DNA of 64,000 nucleotides, taken from positions 83,329-147,328 of the forward strand of contig NZ_JACRSS010000005.1 in NCBI RefSeq assembly GCF_014384805.1, in the 5' to 3' direction. The stretch comes from Guopingia tenuis (lineage in GTDB: Bacteria; Bacillota; Clostridia; Christensenellales; Christensenellaceae). Numbering within the stretch: the stretch's first letter is position 1; each line of letters opens with the position of its first letter. The notes under the pieces are model-generated. The model was not told the origin of the DNA. It saw only the letters and a program-made list of their open reading frames with translations, and ran no database searches. Below, piece by piece: positions 24,878 to 33,465 of the stretch. The position numbers and the translations under genes were made by a program.

Positions 24878-26011
24878 ATGGCGACGAAGAGAAATTCGCA
24901 GAAGGCGAAGCAGGCCGCGAGGAAAAGGAAAAATGCCCGGCGCATACAAAAGGGGCGCGGTGCATATACATCCAACATGCGGCGGAAAAAGAAACAAAAG
25001 GACAACCGAATATGGGTGGCCGTGGCGGCGGTGGCTGTGCTGGCGGCGGCGGTGGCGTTTCTGCCCCTGGGGAAGAAGAATCTGGAGCTTTCCATGGAAC
25101 GGCAGGAGCTGAAACAGATCGAGACATATCTCGTGACGGACAGCACGCTCAACGTATATAACGCCAAGACGAAAAAGGTGGAAACCATGGCGCTGGAGGA
25201 CTATATCGTCTGCGTAGTGGCGGGAGAAATGCCCGCATCCTATGAAAAAGAGGCATTGAAGGCCCAGGCGGTGGCCGCGCGGACGTATACGGTCTCCAAA
25301 ATCCGTTCCGCGGGTGGCGGCGGCTGCAATCAGGGGGAGAATGCGGATATCTGCACATCTTCAGCCCATTGCCAGGCGTTTGTGGATCTGGAAACCCGCA
25401 AGGCCAACTGGGGCGCAGACTATGCGGTTTATGAGCAGAAAATCGAGGAGGCAGTGGCCGAAACCGCGGGGCAGATTCTCGTCTATGATGGAAAGCCCAT
25501 CGAGGCGCTGTATCACGCCAGCAGCGGGGGAAAGACCGAGGATGTGGAGAATGTTTACAGCAATGCCCTTCCCTATTTGAAAAGCGTGGATAGCCCGGGA
25601 GAAGGGACCATGGGAAGCAACTCTGCCGAGAAGAAATTCACAAACGAGGAATTTGTCCGGATATTCAAGGAAAGATATCCGGAGATGGAGCTGCATGCGG
25701 AAAATTTGCAGGGACAAATTGCCATCGTTTCCCGCTATGAGAGCGGCCGGGTGGAAACCATCAAAATTGGCGACAAGACTTTTTCCGGGAAAGATATGCG
25801 CTCGATTTTGGGCCTCAATTCCGCCAATTTCAAGATCCGTTTTGCCGCGGACAGCCTGACCTTTGAAACCAGCGGATTTGGGCATGGCGTCGGGATGAGC
25901 CAGGCAGGAGCCAACGCCATGGCCCAGGCAGGGTCCTCCTATGATGAAATTCTGACGCATTATTATACCGGGGTGGAGATTAAAACCTTTTCGGAAAATG
26001 CGTCCTCCTGA
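24878..26011 (+). CDS. spoIID: Stage II sporulation protein D (SpoIID/LytB domain)
   Basis: A 377-residue membrane-anchored lytic transglycosylase that thins septal peptidoglycan during forespore engulfment. A basic cytoplasmic tail (1-42) precedes one membrane helix (about 45-63). The SpoIID domain shows 'LEDYIVCVVAGEMPASYEKEALKAQAVAARTY' with the catalytic glutamate in 'GEMP', and ends in 'GFGHGVGMSQAGANAMA' and 'ILTHYYTGVEI'. The ATG at 24878 has no ribosome binding site and lies about 10 bases after a TATGAT/GATACAAT box, so the mRNA could be leaderless; an internal ATG at 24977 is an alternative but also lacks an RBS. A spoIIQ-like gene lies downstream, matching Clostridial order. Confidence 0.92.
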   Translation: MATKRNSQKAKQAARKRKNARRIQKGRGAYTSNMRRKKKQKDNRIWVAVAAVAVLAAAVAFLPLGKKNLELSMERQELKQIETYLVTDSTLNVYNAKTKKVETMALEDYIVCVVAGEMPASYEKEALKAQAVAARTYTVSKIRSAGGGGCNQGENADICTSSAHCQAFVDLETRKANWGADYAVYEQKIEEAVAETAGQILVYDGKPIEALYHASSGGKTEDVENVYSNALPYLKSVDSPGEGTMGSNSAEKKFTNEEFVRIFKERYPEMELHAENLQGQIAIVSRYESGRVETIKIGDKTFSGKDMRSILGLNSANFKIRFAADSLTFETSGFGHGVGMSQAGANAMAQAGSSYDEILTHYYTGVEIKTFSENASS

Positions 26012-26389
26012 CCCGTTTTTTTGAAAAAGGCAAGGAAAGATTGAAAACGGGCTGCCTGGGAAATCGAATCTGGCCGAGATGGGGATGCGCCCGCTTACTT
26101 TCAAAAGACAGAGGCAGAGATGCCGAATGAAGGGATGTCTTACTTTTTATAAATCTCTGCCGCTGTCGGTTTTTTATCCACAATGCTCTGCCATTGGAAA
26201 GAGCAGGAACAGAAGGGGGCTGGAGAAGGAACTATCCGTATCAGAGAAATGAAGCGCGGATAGCCGGAAACATATTTTTATTTATTTGGAAGCGAAACAA
26301 CACTGTTTTTTCGGCTGGAGAATCCAAAGCAAAACCGATCCTCAAAAACAAATTGAGGAAAGCGTATAAAATTAGAAAAAATTTCCATC
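26012..26389. other. Intergenic, nothing coding recognised
   Basis: This stretch between spoIID and the M23 gene contains an A/T-rich second half and a terminator at its end. Partial inverted repeats (CCCGTTTT at 26012 with AAAACGGG at 26044) suggest weak structure. No gene is supported. Confidence 0.4.
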
Positions 26390-26418
26390 AAAATACCTGC
26401 CAGCAGGTATTTTTTTTC
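26390..26418 (+). terminator. Intrinsic terminator before the M23 gene
   Basis: AAATACCTGC pairs with GCAGGTATTT around a two-base CA centre, followed by eight T. It separates the spoIID transcript from the M23 gene, whose RBS starts 24 bases later. Confidence 0.8.
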
Positions 26419-26454
26419 GTGTTGCGGGAAAAATAGTCATACGGAGGTGGAAAC

Positions 26455-27168
26455 ATGTTTGAAAACCGAAAAGGCAGATTTCTGAATTTTATAAAGAAAC
26501 AAGGCTTTTATCTTGTGTTGATTTTTTGCGTATTGGCGGCGGGAACCATTTGCTATTTTGCCGTGAATGCCCCGGGAGAAACAAAACAGCCCGAGGATCA
26601 GAACGTCCAGAAGCAGGAGGCGCCCAGCCTGGAGGATGAGCTTAAGGCCCGGCAGTCTGCAACGCCCACGCCCTCTCCCAGCCCCAGCGCGACGCCCGTG
26701 CCCTCGGCAACACCCAGCCCGTCGGCGTCTGCCGGCGCCAGCCAGAAGGCAGCGCAGACCGTGAAGCTGACAATGCCCCTGGACGGCGAAGTGACCAAGG
26801 CGTTTTCCGGAGAAACGCTGGTGTTCAATGCGACACTGAACACCTGGATGACCCACAACGGCATTGATATTTCGGCGGCTAAGAACACCAAAGTGGTGGC
26901 GGCGCTGGCCGGAACAGTGACGAAGGTAGAGAACGATCCTTCCAAGGGAAAGATTGTCACCATCGAGCATACGGGCAAACAGCAGACCGTCTATGCCGGA
27001 CTGGAGGAAGCCAGCGTCAAAGAGGGGGACAAGGTAAACGCCGGGCGGGAAATCGGTAAGGCGGGTACTCCCGGCTTTGAAGCGGCAGAGGGAGCCCATC
27101 TGCATTTTGAATACCTGGTGAACGGGAACTATGCGGACCCGGTGAAAAATATGCAGACAAGCAAATAA
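26455..27168 (+). CDS. spoIIQ: SpoIIQ-like M23 metallopeptidase
   Basis: A 237-residue protein with one N-terminal membrane helix (about 18-38), a Pro/Thr/Ser-rich linker (about 62-95) and an LytM/M23 domain (about 125-228). The zinc ligands H and D of 'THNGID' and the 'HLHFE' pair are present, so the domain should be catalytically competent, as in SpoIIQ of Clostridia but unlike that of Bacillus. SpoIIQ sits in the forespore membrane and pairs with SpoIIIAH to form the engulfment zipper. The position right after spoIID supports this identity; other membrane-anchored M23 endopeptidases are the alternative. RBS GGAGGTGGAAAC precedes the ATG. Confidence 0.8.
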   Translation: MFENRKGRFLNFIKKQGFYLVLIFCVLAAGTICYFAVNAPGETKQPEDQNVQKQEAPSLEDELKARQSATPTPSPSPSATPVPSATPSPSASAGASQKAAQTVKLTMPLDGEVTKAFSGETLVFNATLNTWMTHNGIDISAAKNTKVVAALAGTVTKVENDPSKGKIVTIEHTGKQQTVYAGLEEASVKEGDKVNAGREIGKAGTPGFEAAEGAHLHFEYLVNGNYADPVKNMQTSK

Positions 27169-27188
27169 AAGAAGAAACGCTACACCAT

Positions 27189-27229
27189 AAACGGCCGGCG
27201 CCGGGGAAAAGACCCCATGCCGGCCGTTT
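27189..27229 (+). terminator. Long hairpin after the M23 gene
   Basis: AAACGGCCGGC (27189-27199) pairs with GCCGGCCGTTT (27219-27229), with inner GGGG/CCCC pairing. The T run is short, so termination may be inefficient. Confidence 0.65.
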
Positions 27230-27348
27230 GCATGGGAAGAAAAAATGCAAAAGCCCTTTCAAAACCGCGGAATATAGAGTAAAATAATACCGTATACAAT
27301 AAGATAGATGTATCCCAAAACGGATGCAGGGGAAATTAGGAGGAAAAT

Positions 27349-28854
27349 ATGAATCTAAAGAAACTTCAAAACGGAAGTGATATACGCGGTGTCGGCAGCG
27401 AGGGCATCGAGGGCCAGCCGGTCAATCTGACCCACCGGGCAGTATACAGCCTGGCCTGCGCTTTTGTGGAATGGTTGCGGAAGAAAACCGGCAAAAATGA
27501 CCTGCGCATCGGCGTGGGGCGGGATTCCCGCATCTCCGGGCCTCGCATTCAGGAAACTGTCTGCGAGGCGATGACAGATCTGGGTGTGCATGTCTATGAA
27601 ACTGGCCTGTCTTCTACGCCCGCCATGTTTATGACCACCGTCACTAAGGGATTCCTCTATGACGGCGCTGTGATGATCACGGCCAGCCATCTGCCCTTCA
27701 ACCGCAACGGCCTGAAGTTTTTCACCAGGGACGGCGGCCTGGAAAAAGAGGATATTGCTGCCCTCATCGACCTGGCGGAAAAGGACGATTTCAAAAAAGG
27801 AAAAAAGGGAACGGCGGAGCCGGTGGATTTCATGTCGGTCTATGCCGGGCTGCTGGCGGATAAGATCCGCAGGGCTACGGGAGAGGAACGCCCTCTTTTA
27901 GGCATGAAGATCGTGGTGGACGCCGGAAATGGTGCGGGCGGCTTTTTTGTGGAAAAGGTTTTGAAGCCTCTGGGCGCGGATACGACGGGAAGCCAGTTTC
28001 TGGAGCCGGACGGCCTGTTCCCCAACCATATTCCCAACCCCGAGGACAAGACCGCAATGGCGGCGATTATCGATGCCGTGAAGAAAAACGGCGCAGATTT
28101 CGGCGTAATTTTCGATACGGATGTGGACCGGGCAGGGGCTGTGGACAGCCAGGGGCACGTTTTGAACCGCAACCGGCTGATTGCCATGATTTCTGCCATT
28201 CTGCTGGAGGAAACCCCGGGAACGACCATCGTAACCGATTCGGTCACGTCCAGCGGCCTTGCCAAATTTATCAAGGCCAAGGGCGGCGTGCATCACCGCT
28301 TCAAGCGGGGCTATAAAAACGTCATCAACGAATCCATCCGGCTGAATGCAGCCGGGCAGGATAGTCAGCTGGCCATCGAAACATCCGGCCACGGCGCCCT
28401 GAAGGAAAATTATTTCCTGGACGACGGCGCTTATCTCATCACCAAGCTGCTCATCAAGATGGCCCAGATGCGCAAAGAGGGGAAGACGCTCTTCAGCCTG
28501 ATTGCTGACTTGGAGGAGCCGGCCGAGGCCCAGGAATTCCGTCTGCGCATCCAAAATGAGGGATTCCGGCAATATGGAGAAAAGGTCATCGCTGAGCTTA
28601 CGGAATATGTGAAGGGCGATGCGCGCTTTCAGGTGGCACCGGATAACCATGAGGGCATCCGGGTGAGTCTGGGCAGGGAGGACGGCGACGGTTGGTTCCT
28701 TGTGCGCCTCTCGCTGCATGATCCCATCATCCCCGTGAATGTGGAGAGCGACAGCGCGGGCGGCGTGAAAAAGATCACGAAGATTCTCTATGATTTCCTT
28801 CGCCGCTATGACCAGCTGGATCTGCATCTTATGAAGGAATATATAGAAGCATAG
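27349..28854 (+). CDS. Phosphoglucomutase/phosphomannomutase family protein
   Basis: A 501-residue alpha-D-phosphohexomutase. The phosphoserine loop reads 'TASHLPFNRNG' (Ser about residue 111), the metal loop 'DTDVDRAGA' (about 256) and the sugar-binding loop 'ETSGHGALKENYFLDDG' (about 344), with a C-terminal phosphate-binding domain. It interconverts hexose 1- and 6-phosphates, supplying nucleotide sugars for wall and capsule. In this branch the active loop has Leu where many members have Asn (TASHNP). RBS AGGAGGAAAAT precedes the ATG. A small zinc-ribbon gene follows 15 bases after the stop. Confidence 0.93.
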   Translation: MNLKKLQNGSDIRGVGSEGIEGQPVNLTHRAVYSLACAFVEWLRKKTGKNDLRIGVGRDSRISGPRIQETVCEAMTDLGVHVYETGLSSTPAMFMTTVTKGFLYDGAVMITASHLPFNRNGLKFFTRDGGLEKEDIAALIDLAEKDDFKKGKKGTAEPVDFMSVYAGLLADKIRRATGEERPLLGMKIVVDAGNGAGGFFVEKVLKPLGADTTGSQFLEPDGLFPNHIPNPEDKTAMAAIIDAVKKNGADFGVIFDTDVDRAGAVDSQGHVLNRNRLIAMISAILLEETPGTTIVTDSVTSSGLAKFIKAKGGVHHRFKRGYKNVINESIRLNAAGQDSQLAIETSGHGALKENYFLDDGAYLITKLLIKMAQMRKEGKTLFSLIADLEEPAEAQEFRLRIQNEGFRQYGEKVIAELTEYVKGDARFQVAPDNHEGIRVSLGREDGDGWFLVRLSLHDPIIPVNVESDSAGGVKKITKILYDFLRRYDQLDLHLMKEYIEA

Positions 28855-28869
28855 CGAGGAGGAAAAAAT

Positions 28870-29292
28870 ATGGCATTCGACAGCAAAGAATTTTTTGGAA
28901 AAATCAAATCCGGCGCGTCTTCCGCCGCCTCGACCGTGGGAGAAATGGGAAAGGCGGTGGGAAAGAAAACCGGGGAAAAAGTGGAACTGGTGAAGGTCAA
29001 TTCCAAAAAGCACGACCTGGAGAAGGAAATTGACGGCCTGTTTTTGCAGATTGGCGAAAAGGTCTATCAGCATAGCGGCCCGAGCATCGAGAAGGCGCAG
29101 TTTAATGACCTGATCGCCCAGATTGACGAGAAATATACCCAGATTAAGGACTGCGTATACCGGGCGGCTGTTTTGAAGGGGCTGGCGATCTGCCCGAAAT
29201 GCGGATGGGAATGCGAGGAGCAGAGCGCATTCTGCCCCAAATGCGGAGCGCCGATCCCGGCGCCGGGGCCGGAGGATACTTCCGGGGAATAA
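28870..29292 (+). CDS. Zinc-ribbon protein with coiled N-terminal part
   Basis: A 140-residue protein with a charged, Lys/Glu-rich helical region (about 30-95) and a C-terminal double-CXXC zinc ribbon ('CPKCGWECEEQSAFCPKCG', about residues 108-126), ending in a Pro-rich tail. No signal peptide or membrane helix. Such proteins are frequent in Clostridia and uncharacterised. RBS AGGAGGAAAAAAT precedes the ATG; the 15 base gap suggests co-transcription with the mutase. Confidence 0.8.
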   Translation: MAFDSKEFFGKIKSGASSAASTVGEMGKAVGKKTGEKVELVKVNSKKHDLEKEIDGLFLQIGEKVYQHSGPSIEKAQFNDLIAQIDEKYTQIKDCVYRAAVLKGLAICPKCGWECEEQSAFCPKCGAPIPAPGPEDTSGE

Positions 29293-29306
29293 GCGGAAAA
29301 ATTCCC

Positions 29307-29335
29307 TTGACAAAGGGATGAGGGCATGGTATGAT
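29307..29335 (+). promoter_or_regulatory. Sigma-A promoter of infC-rpmI-rplT
   Basis: TTGACA (29307-29312) and TATGAT (29330-29335) with the ideal 17 base spacer. Confidence 0.85.
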
Positions 29336-29341
29336 TACTTT

Positions 29342-29492
29342 TGTTAAGTAGAAACGCCCGTTTCTCACCTGCCGGCCGGTTGCTGGTATGGTCAAAAGGA
29401 TAGGAGAATTTGCGGGCTTTTGCCCGCATTTTTTTATGGATTGCTCCGGGGTGGGGCTTCTATTTGACAGGATTATAAAGGAGGCGTTTTTC
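29342..29492 (+). promoter_or_regulatory. infC leader with internal terminator (L20-leader-type attenuator)
   Basis: The roughly 150 base untranslated leader contains an early hairpin (AGAAACG with CGTTTCT near 29350) and a strong intrinsic terminator: TGCGGGC (29411-29417) with GCCCGCA (29422-29428) around TTTT, then seven T. In Firmicutes ribosomal protein L20 binds such a leader and promotes termination, lowering infC-rpmI-rplT expression; this mechanism is inferred from position and structure. Confidence 0.75.
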
Positions 29493-29999
29493 ATAGCTAA
29501 CGAACTGCTGATCAACGAGCAAATTACAGACAGGGAAGTGCGCGTCATTGGAGAAAATGGCGAACAGCTGGGCATTATGAGCCGGATGGAGGCCTTAAAG
29601 GCCGCGGAAGCCGCGGATCTGGACCTGGTGAACATCTCGCCCAAGGCTGCGCCGCCGGTCTGCAAGATTATGGACTATGGCAAATACCGCTTTGAACAGG
29701 GAAAGCGGCAAAAGGAAGCCAAAAAGAACCAGAAGATTATCACGCTGAAGGAAACCCGTCTTTCGCCCACCATCGACGTTCATGATATGCAGGTAAAGGC
29801 GAAGAATACGGCGAAATTCCTGGCCGGGGGAGACAAGGTCAAGGTCTCCATCCGTTTCCGCGGGCGGCAGCTGAGCCACACGGACAACGGGCTGAATGTG
29901 ATGAACACCTTCCTCACCATGCTGGATAATGCGACAGTGGAAAAGCCGGCAAAGATGGAAGGGCGCAATATGTTTATGATTTTAGCACCAAAGAATTAA
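29493..29999 (+). CDS. infC: Translation initiation factor IF-3 (rare ATA start)
   Basis: A 168-residue factor that blocks premature 50S joining and checks the initiator tRNA/start codon pair. The N-domain has 'ANELLINEQITDREVRVIGENGEQLGIM', the C-domain 'KEIRLSPTID'-like 'KETRLSPTIDVHDMQVKAK' and 'VKVSIRFRGRQLSH'. Alignment with the family places the first residue at the ATA codon 29493-29495, 8 bases after AAAGGAGG. No ATG or GTG exists near it. Non-AUG starts (ATT, ATC, ATA) are a known feature of infC and let IF-3 repress its own translation. The open frame further upstream is the leader and is not translated. First gene of infC-rpmI-rplT. Confidence 0.95.
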   Translation: MANELLINEQITDREVRVIGENGEQLGIMSRMEALKAAEAADLDLVNISPKAAPPVCKIMDYGKYRFEQGKRQKEAKKNQKIITLKETRLSPTIDVHDMQVKAKNTAKFLAGGDKVKVSIRFRGRQLSHTDNGLNVMNTFLTMLDNATVEKPAKMEGRNMFMILAPKN

Positions 30000-30019
30000 G
30001 TTGAGAGGAGGGCACCAAT

Positions 30020-30217
30020 ATGCCAAAAATGAAAACCCATAGAGGGGCTGCGAAGAGATTCCGCGTAACGAAATCGGGTTTGGTGAAGAGAGCGAAGGCC
30101 TATAAGAGCCATATCTTGAACAAAAAAACCACCAAGAGAAAGAGAAACCTGCGCAAAGGCACATATATTTGTGCGGCAGAGCAGAAGAATATCCGGGAGC
30201 TCATTCCCTATAAGTAA
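30020..30217 (+). CDS. rpmI: 50S ribosomal protein L35
   Basis: A 65-residue basic protein beginning PKMKTHRGAAKRFR after Met, with 'SHILNKKTTKRKRNLRKG', the standard L35 sequence and length. RBS GAGAGGAGGGCACC precedes the ATG. It lies 20 bases after infC. Confidence 0.97.
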   Translation: MPKMKTHRGAAKRFRVTKSGLVKRAKAYKSHILNKKTTKRKRNLRKGTYICAAEQKNIRELIPYK

Positions 30218-30260
30218 TCCCCGGGGATGCTTATGTATTTCGTTATAGGAGGAAAGAACA

Positions 30261-30617
30261 GTGGCAAGAATTAAACGGGCAGTAAACGCTCATAAAAAAC
30301 GCAGAAAAGTTTTTAAACTGGCGAAGGGGTATTTCGGCGCGAAATCCAAGCAGTACCGCACGGCGAAAGCGGCGGTCATGAGATCCCAGAAATACGCTTA
30401 TATCGGACGCCGCCTGAAAAAGCGCGACTTCCGCAAGCTCTGGATCGCCCGCATCAACGCGGCGGCCCGCCTCAATGGGCTGAGCTATTCCCGCCTGATC
30501 GACGGCCTGAAGAAAGCGGATGTGGAAATCAACCGCAAGATTCTGGCGGATATGGCAGTCAACGACGCGGCGGCCTTTGCCAAGCTGGCAGAGCTGGCTA
30601 AAAGCAAACTGGCGTAA
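30261..30617 (+). CDS. rplT: 50S ribosomal protein L20
   Basis: A 118-residue rRNA-binding protein required for early 50S assembly. It begins 'ARIKRAVNAHKKRRKVFKLA' after the initiator and contains 'RKLWIARINAAARLNGLSYS'. The start is GTG at 30261 behind AGGAGGAAAGAAC. In Firmicutes L20 is also the autorepressor of its operon through the infC leader. A terminator follows 30 bases after the stop. Confidence 0.97.
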   Translation: MARIKRAVNAHKKRRKVFKLAKGYFGAKSKQYRTAKAAVMRSQKYAYIGRRLKKRDFRKLWIARINAAARLNGLSYSRLIDGLKKADVEINRKILADMAVNDAAAFAKLAELAKSKLA

Positions 30618-30646
30618 CCAGTAAAAAATTAACAAGCACGCAATAA

Positions 30647-30670
30647 AAATTCGGGAAACCGAATTTTTTT
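30647..30670 (+). terminator. Terminator of the infC operon
   Basis: AAATTCGG pairs with CCGAATTT around GAAA, continuing into a T run. Confidence 0.85.
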
Positions 30671-30693
30671 GCACTATGGGAAAAGGAGCGGGC

Positions 30694-31452
30694 ATGGAAG
30701 AGATCACCAGCACAAAAAATCCCTATATCAAGGAACTTCGTTCCTTAAAGGAGCGAAAGAACCGCCGGGCGCTGGGAAAATTTATCGCAGAGGGCGAAAA
30801 ATGCGCCCTGGAGGCGCTGCATTATGGGCAGGTGGAAAGCGTGCTGGCGGCAGAGGATTCTCCGGCGGCCCGGGAAGCCCTGGAACGGGGCGTGCACACG
30901 ATCCGGGTGAGCCGGGCGGTGCTGGAAGCAGTCTGCGAAGCCCGGCATCCCCAGCCTTCCCTGGCAGTGGTGCGGCAGAAGGCGGAAACGCCGCCGGAGG
31001 AAACGCCCCCGGGGATCTATGTGGCTCTGGAAAATGTGAGCGATCCGCAGAACGTCGGGACGATTATCCGCACGGCGGACGCCGTGGGAGCGGCGGGGAT
31101 ACTGCTCTCCAGAGGCAGCGCGGATTATACCGGCCCGAAGGCGGTGCGCGCCGCCATGGGCAGCGTTTTTCATCTGCCCATTTGGGTGTCAGAGGACTTT
31201 TCCGCAGTTTTGAAAAAATGGAAGGATCAGGGGATGTTCCTTGTGGCCGGGCATCTGAAGGGAGGGGAAGCTCCCATCCCCGAAAAGCCCCGTCTCTGCG
31301 TTCTCATCGGAAACGAAGCGGACGGTCTTTTGGATGAGACTTCGCAGATGGCGGATCTGCTCTATAAAATCCCTATCTATGGCCGGGCTGAGAGCCTGAA
31401 TGCCGCCGTGGCGGCAGGCATTCTGCTCTATCGCGCCCGGACGGGACGATAG
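30694..31452 (+). CDS. TrmH-family RNA 2'-O-methyltransferase
   Basis: A 252-residue SPOUT methyltransferase: an N-terminal substrate-binding domain (about 1-95, 'NPYIKELRSLKERKNRRALGKFIAEGEK') and a knotted SpoU domain with the three family blocks 'NVSDPQNVGTIIRTADAVG', 'LIGNEADGL' and 'IPIYGRAESLNAAVAAGILLY'. It transfers a methyl group from SAM to a ribose in rRNA or tRNA. The ATG at 30694 follows AAAGGAGCGGGC; an ATG six codons earlier lies within that RBS region. The position after rplT is common in Firmicutes. Target nucleotide unknown. Confidence 0.93.
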   Translation: MEEITSTKNPYIKELRSLKERKNRRALGKFIAEGEKCALEALHYGQVESVLAAEDSPAAREALERGVHTIRVSRAVLEAVCEARHPQPSLAVVRQKAETPPEETPPGIYVALENVSDPQNVGTIIRTADAVGAAGILLSRGSADYTGPKAVRAAMGSVFHLPIWVSEDFSAVLKKWKDQGMFLVAGHLKGGEAPIPEKPRLCVLIGNEADGLLDETSQMADLLYKIPIYGRAESLNAAVAAGILLYRARTGR

Positions 31453-31579
31453 CGCGGCTGGATGGAATTGGCAAACGGCTGGACAAAGGGCCCGCGGTTT
31501 TGTGATGAGCCGATGAAGTGGAAAGCCCGCGCGTTCTGCGCGGGGTCATGGATAGATTAGAAATTAGGAGGATATTGCA

Positions 31580-32413
31580 ATGAAAAGTATCACACTGTCT
31601 AACGGCATGGAAATGCCGGCGTTGGGGTTCGGCACCTTCCAAACAGGCGGCGCAGAATGCGAAAACAGCGTCAAGCTGGCGGTGGCAGAGGGTTATCGCC
31701 TCATCGACACGGCGCAGGCCTATGGAAACGAGGAATAAGTGGGCAGAGCCCTGGCCTCCTGCGGCGTTCCCCGGGATCGGCTGTTCCTCACCACCAAGGT
31801 GAATTTCCCGTCCTATGATGCGGCCCAGGAAGTGGTGGAGGCATCCCTCAGGAAGCTGCAAACGGATTATATCGACCTGATGCTGCTCCACTGGCCCTTT
31901 GGCAACTATTATGCCGCCTGGCGAGTGCTGGAAAAATGCCTGGAGCAGGGAAAGATCCGCGCTATCGGCATTTCCAACTTCGATCCCGACCGCATGGTGG
32001 ATCTGATCCAGTTCAACAAGGTGGCGCCGGCGGTGAACCAGATCGAGATGAACCTTCTCTGCCAGCGCAAGGCGGAGCGCCGGTGGATGGAGAAATATAA
32101 CGTTGCGGCCATGGCATATGCGCCGCTGGGGCAGGGGAAGAAAAACGAGATGTTTGAGAATCCGGCGCTTCGGGAGATTGCGGCGGCTCATGAAAAGACG
32201 CCCGCCCAGATTGCCCTTGGCTTCCTGGTGCAGAGCGGCGCGGTGGTCATTCCCAAATCCACCCACGAAAACCGCATCCGGGAAAACGCGGCAATCTTTG
32301 ATTTCACGCTTTCAGCGGCGGAGATGGAACAGCTGGCGGCTATGGACACCGCTTCTCCCATGGTGGGGACGGCGGAAAATCCGGAAACTGTGGAAATCGC
32401 CATGACCTGGTAA
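31580..32413 (+). pseudogene. Aldo/keto reductase interrupted by an in-frame TAA
   Basis: From ATG 31580 (RBS AGGAGGATATTGC) the reading frame encodes a 277-codon AKR, but codon 53 is TAA (31736-31738), inside the conserved catalytic segment 'IDTAQAYGNEE', where family members usually read a Glu or Ala codon before 'VGRAL'. A single base change (GAA to TAA) would explain it. Everything after is intact in the same frame: 'FLTTKVNFPSYD', 'IDLMLLHWPFGNYY' and 'AIGISNF'. All four catalytic residues (Asp, Tyr, Lys, His) remain, so the inactivation is recent or the stop is a sequencing error. The downstream part could start at GTG 31739 but would lack the Asp and Tyr. Confidence 0.85.
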
Positions 32414-32645
32414 TTCCCATGGAAAAAGCCGTCCCGCCAGGGAAATAAAACCGGCAGGCTTGGAAGGATGTGCGAAAAATTTTCTTTTCGGCATATTTTG
32501 CCCGCGATCCTTAAAGGGAGCAGTCAGGAATCTTTAGATTGCGGATCTTTTCCAGGCGCCTGCCTGGTTCCGGCCTGTAAGTATAAATTCTTTTTCGGGA
32601 GCCCCTTACCGGCGCTGCCGGGGGAATCTACAGTCAATAGTCAAT

Positions 32646-32686
32646 AAAAAAACGGCGCGGCCTGTATTTTGGCGCCCGCCGTTTTT
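32646..32686. terminator. Terminator between the AKR and lipoprotein genes
   Basis: AAAAACGGCG pairs with CGCCGTTTTT with additional inner GC pairs. Symmetric A and T arms suit both converging genes. Confidence 0.75.
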
Positions 32687-32705
32687 CTGTTTTCTCTGCA
32701 TGCTT

Positions 32706-33329
32706 TTATTGCCCAGAATAATAGGCGATCTGACCGTCGCCAAAAGCGATGAGATATTCGGTGAAATCCTGGGGAAGGGCAAAAACCGCCTGCCGGGTTA
32801 CGGAAGTGCCGCCCTGGGCCAGCTTAGAGCCGCTGATATCGATGGGCGTGGTGAGATACGGCTCTCCATTGATATTGAGAAGCGAACCGTCCAGCCCTGT
32901 GATGCTGATGGGGAGGATGGTTTCCGTGCCGCTGTCGCCCATGCTGTATCCCTCCGGGATAAACACGTCAAAGGTGATGGCAACATATTCGCTGCCGCTG
33001 TCTGCCAAAGGTTCGATGGGAAGATCTTCCGAGCCGGGCTGATAGCCTTCCGCGATGGCCACGGCTTCCTCTCCGCGGACGATTTGCCGCAGCGTTACCA
33101 GAACGGCCTGATAATCGCCGGCTTCATCGCTGTATTTTCCGCAGATGCCCACGTCGTCCAACGCAAGGGGCGCATCGGGAGAGGATTCCTTTCCGTCGGT
33201 ATTGGGCTGCACCATTTCGGGATCCTCCGTGCTCAGCGGCGATGTGGGAAGGGGATCGGCCTTGGGAGCACAGCCGCCGACGGCAAACAGGAGACAAAGG
33301 GACAATAAAACTGCCAGTCTTTTTTGCAT
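32706..33329 (-). CDS. Lipoprotein of unknown function
   Basis: A 207-residue secreted lipoprotein. The first 20 residues form a lipoprotein signal ('LAVLLSLCLLFAVGGC') with the acylated Cys near residue 20, followed by a Pro/Ser/Asp-rich linker and a beta-rich domain ('AITFDVFIPEGYSMGD', 'TRQAVFALPQDFTEYLIAFG') similar in style to DUF4352/DUF5067 immunoglobulin-like lipoproteins. It is anchored outside the membrane. Function unknown. On the - strand the RBS is AAAGGAACAAACT before the ATG. Confidence 0.8.
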   Translation of the reverse strand: MQKRLAVLLSLCLLFAVGGCAPKADPLPTSPLSTEDPEMVQPNTDGKESSPDAPLALDDVGICGKYSDEAGDYQAVLVTLRQIVRGEEAVAIAEGYQPGSEDLPIEPLADSGSEYVAITFDVFIPEGYSMGDSGTETILPISITGLDGSLLNINGEPYLTTPIDISGSKLAQGGTSVTRQAVFALPQDFTEYLIAFGDGQIAYYSGQ

Positions 33330-33423
33330 AGTTTGTTCCTTTCTAAATAGCCTGCCCGGATATCCGACCGGGCAAGAAATAGTATATCGGCCGAAGAGGA
33401 TGGTGTCAACCGGGTTTTTCTTC

Positions 33424-33452
33424 TTGCAAAAAGGAAAAGCGCATGGTATAAT
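33424..33452 (+). promoter_or_regulatory. Promoter of the pheST T-box transcript
   Basis: TTGCAA (33424-33429) and TATAAT (33447-33452) with a 17 base spacer, immediately before the T-box leader. Confidence 0.75.
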
Positions 33453-33465
33453 AATAAAAATATAA

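Noticed and set aside
27898..29313. - strand open frame opposite the phosphohexomutase gene
   Set aside because: Antisense shadow overlapping two clear genes and the infC promoter region; no RBS.
31736..31738. Recoding of the in-frame stop as selenocysteine in the aldo/keto reductase
   Set aside because: The codon is TAA, not TGA, and no SECIS-like hairpin follows; family members have no Sec here.
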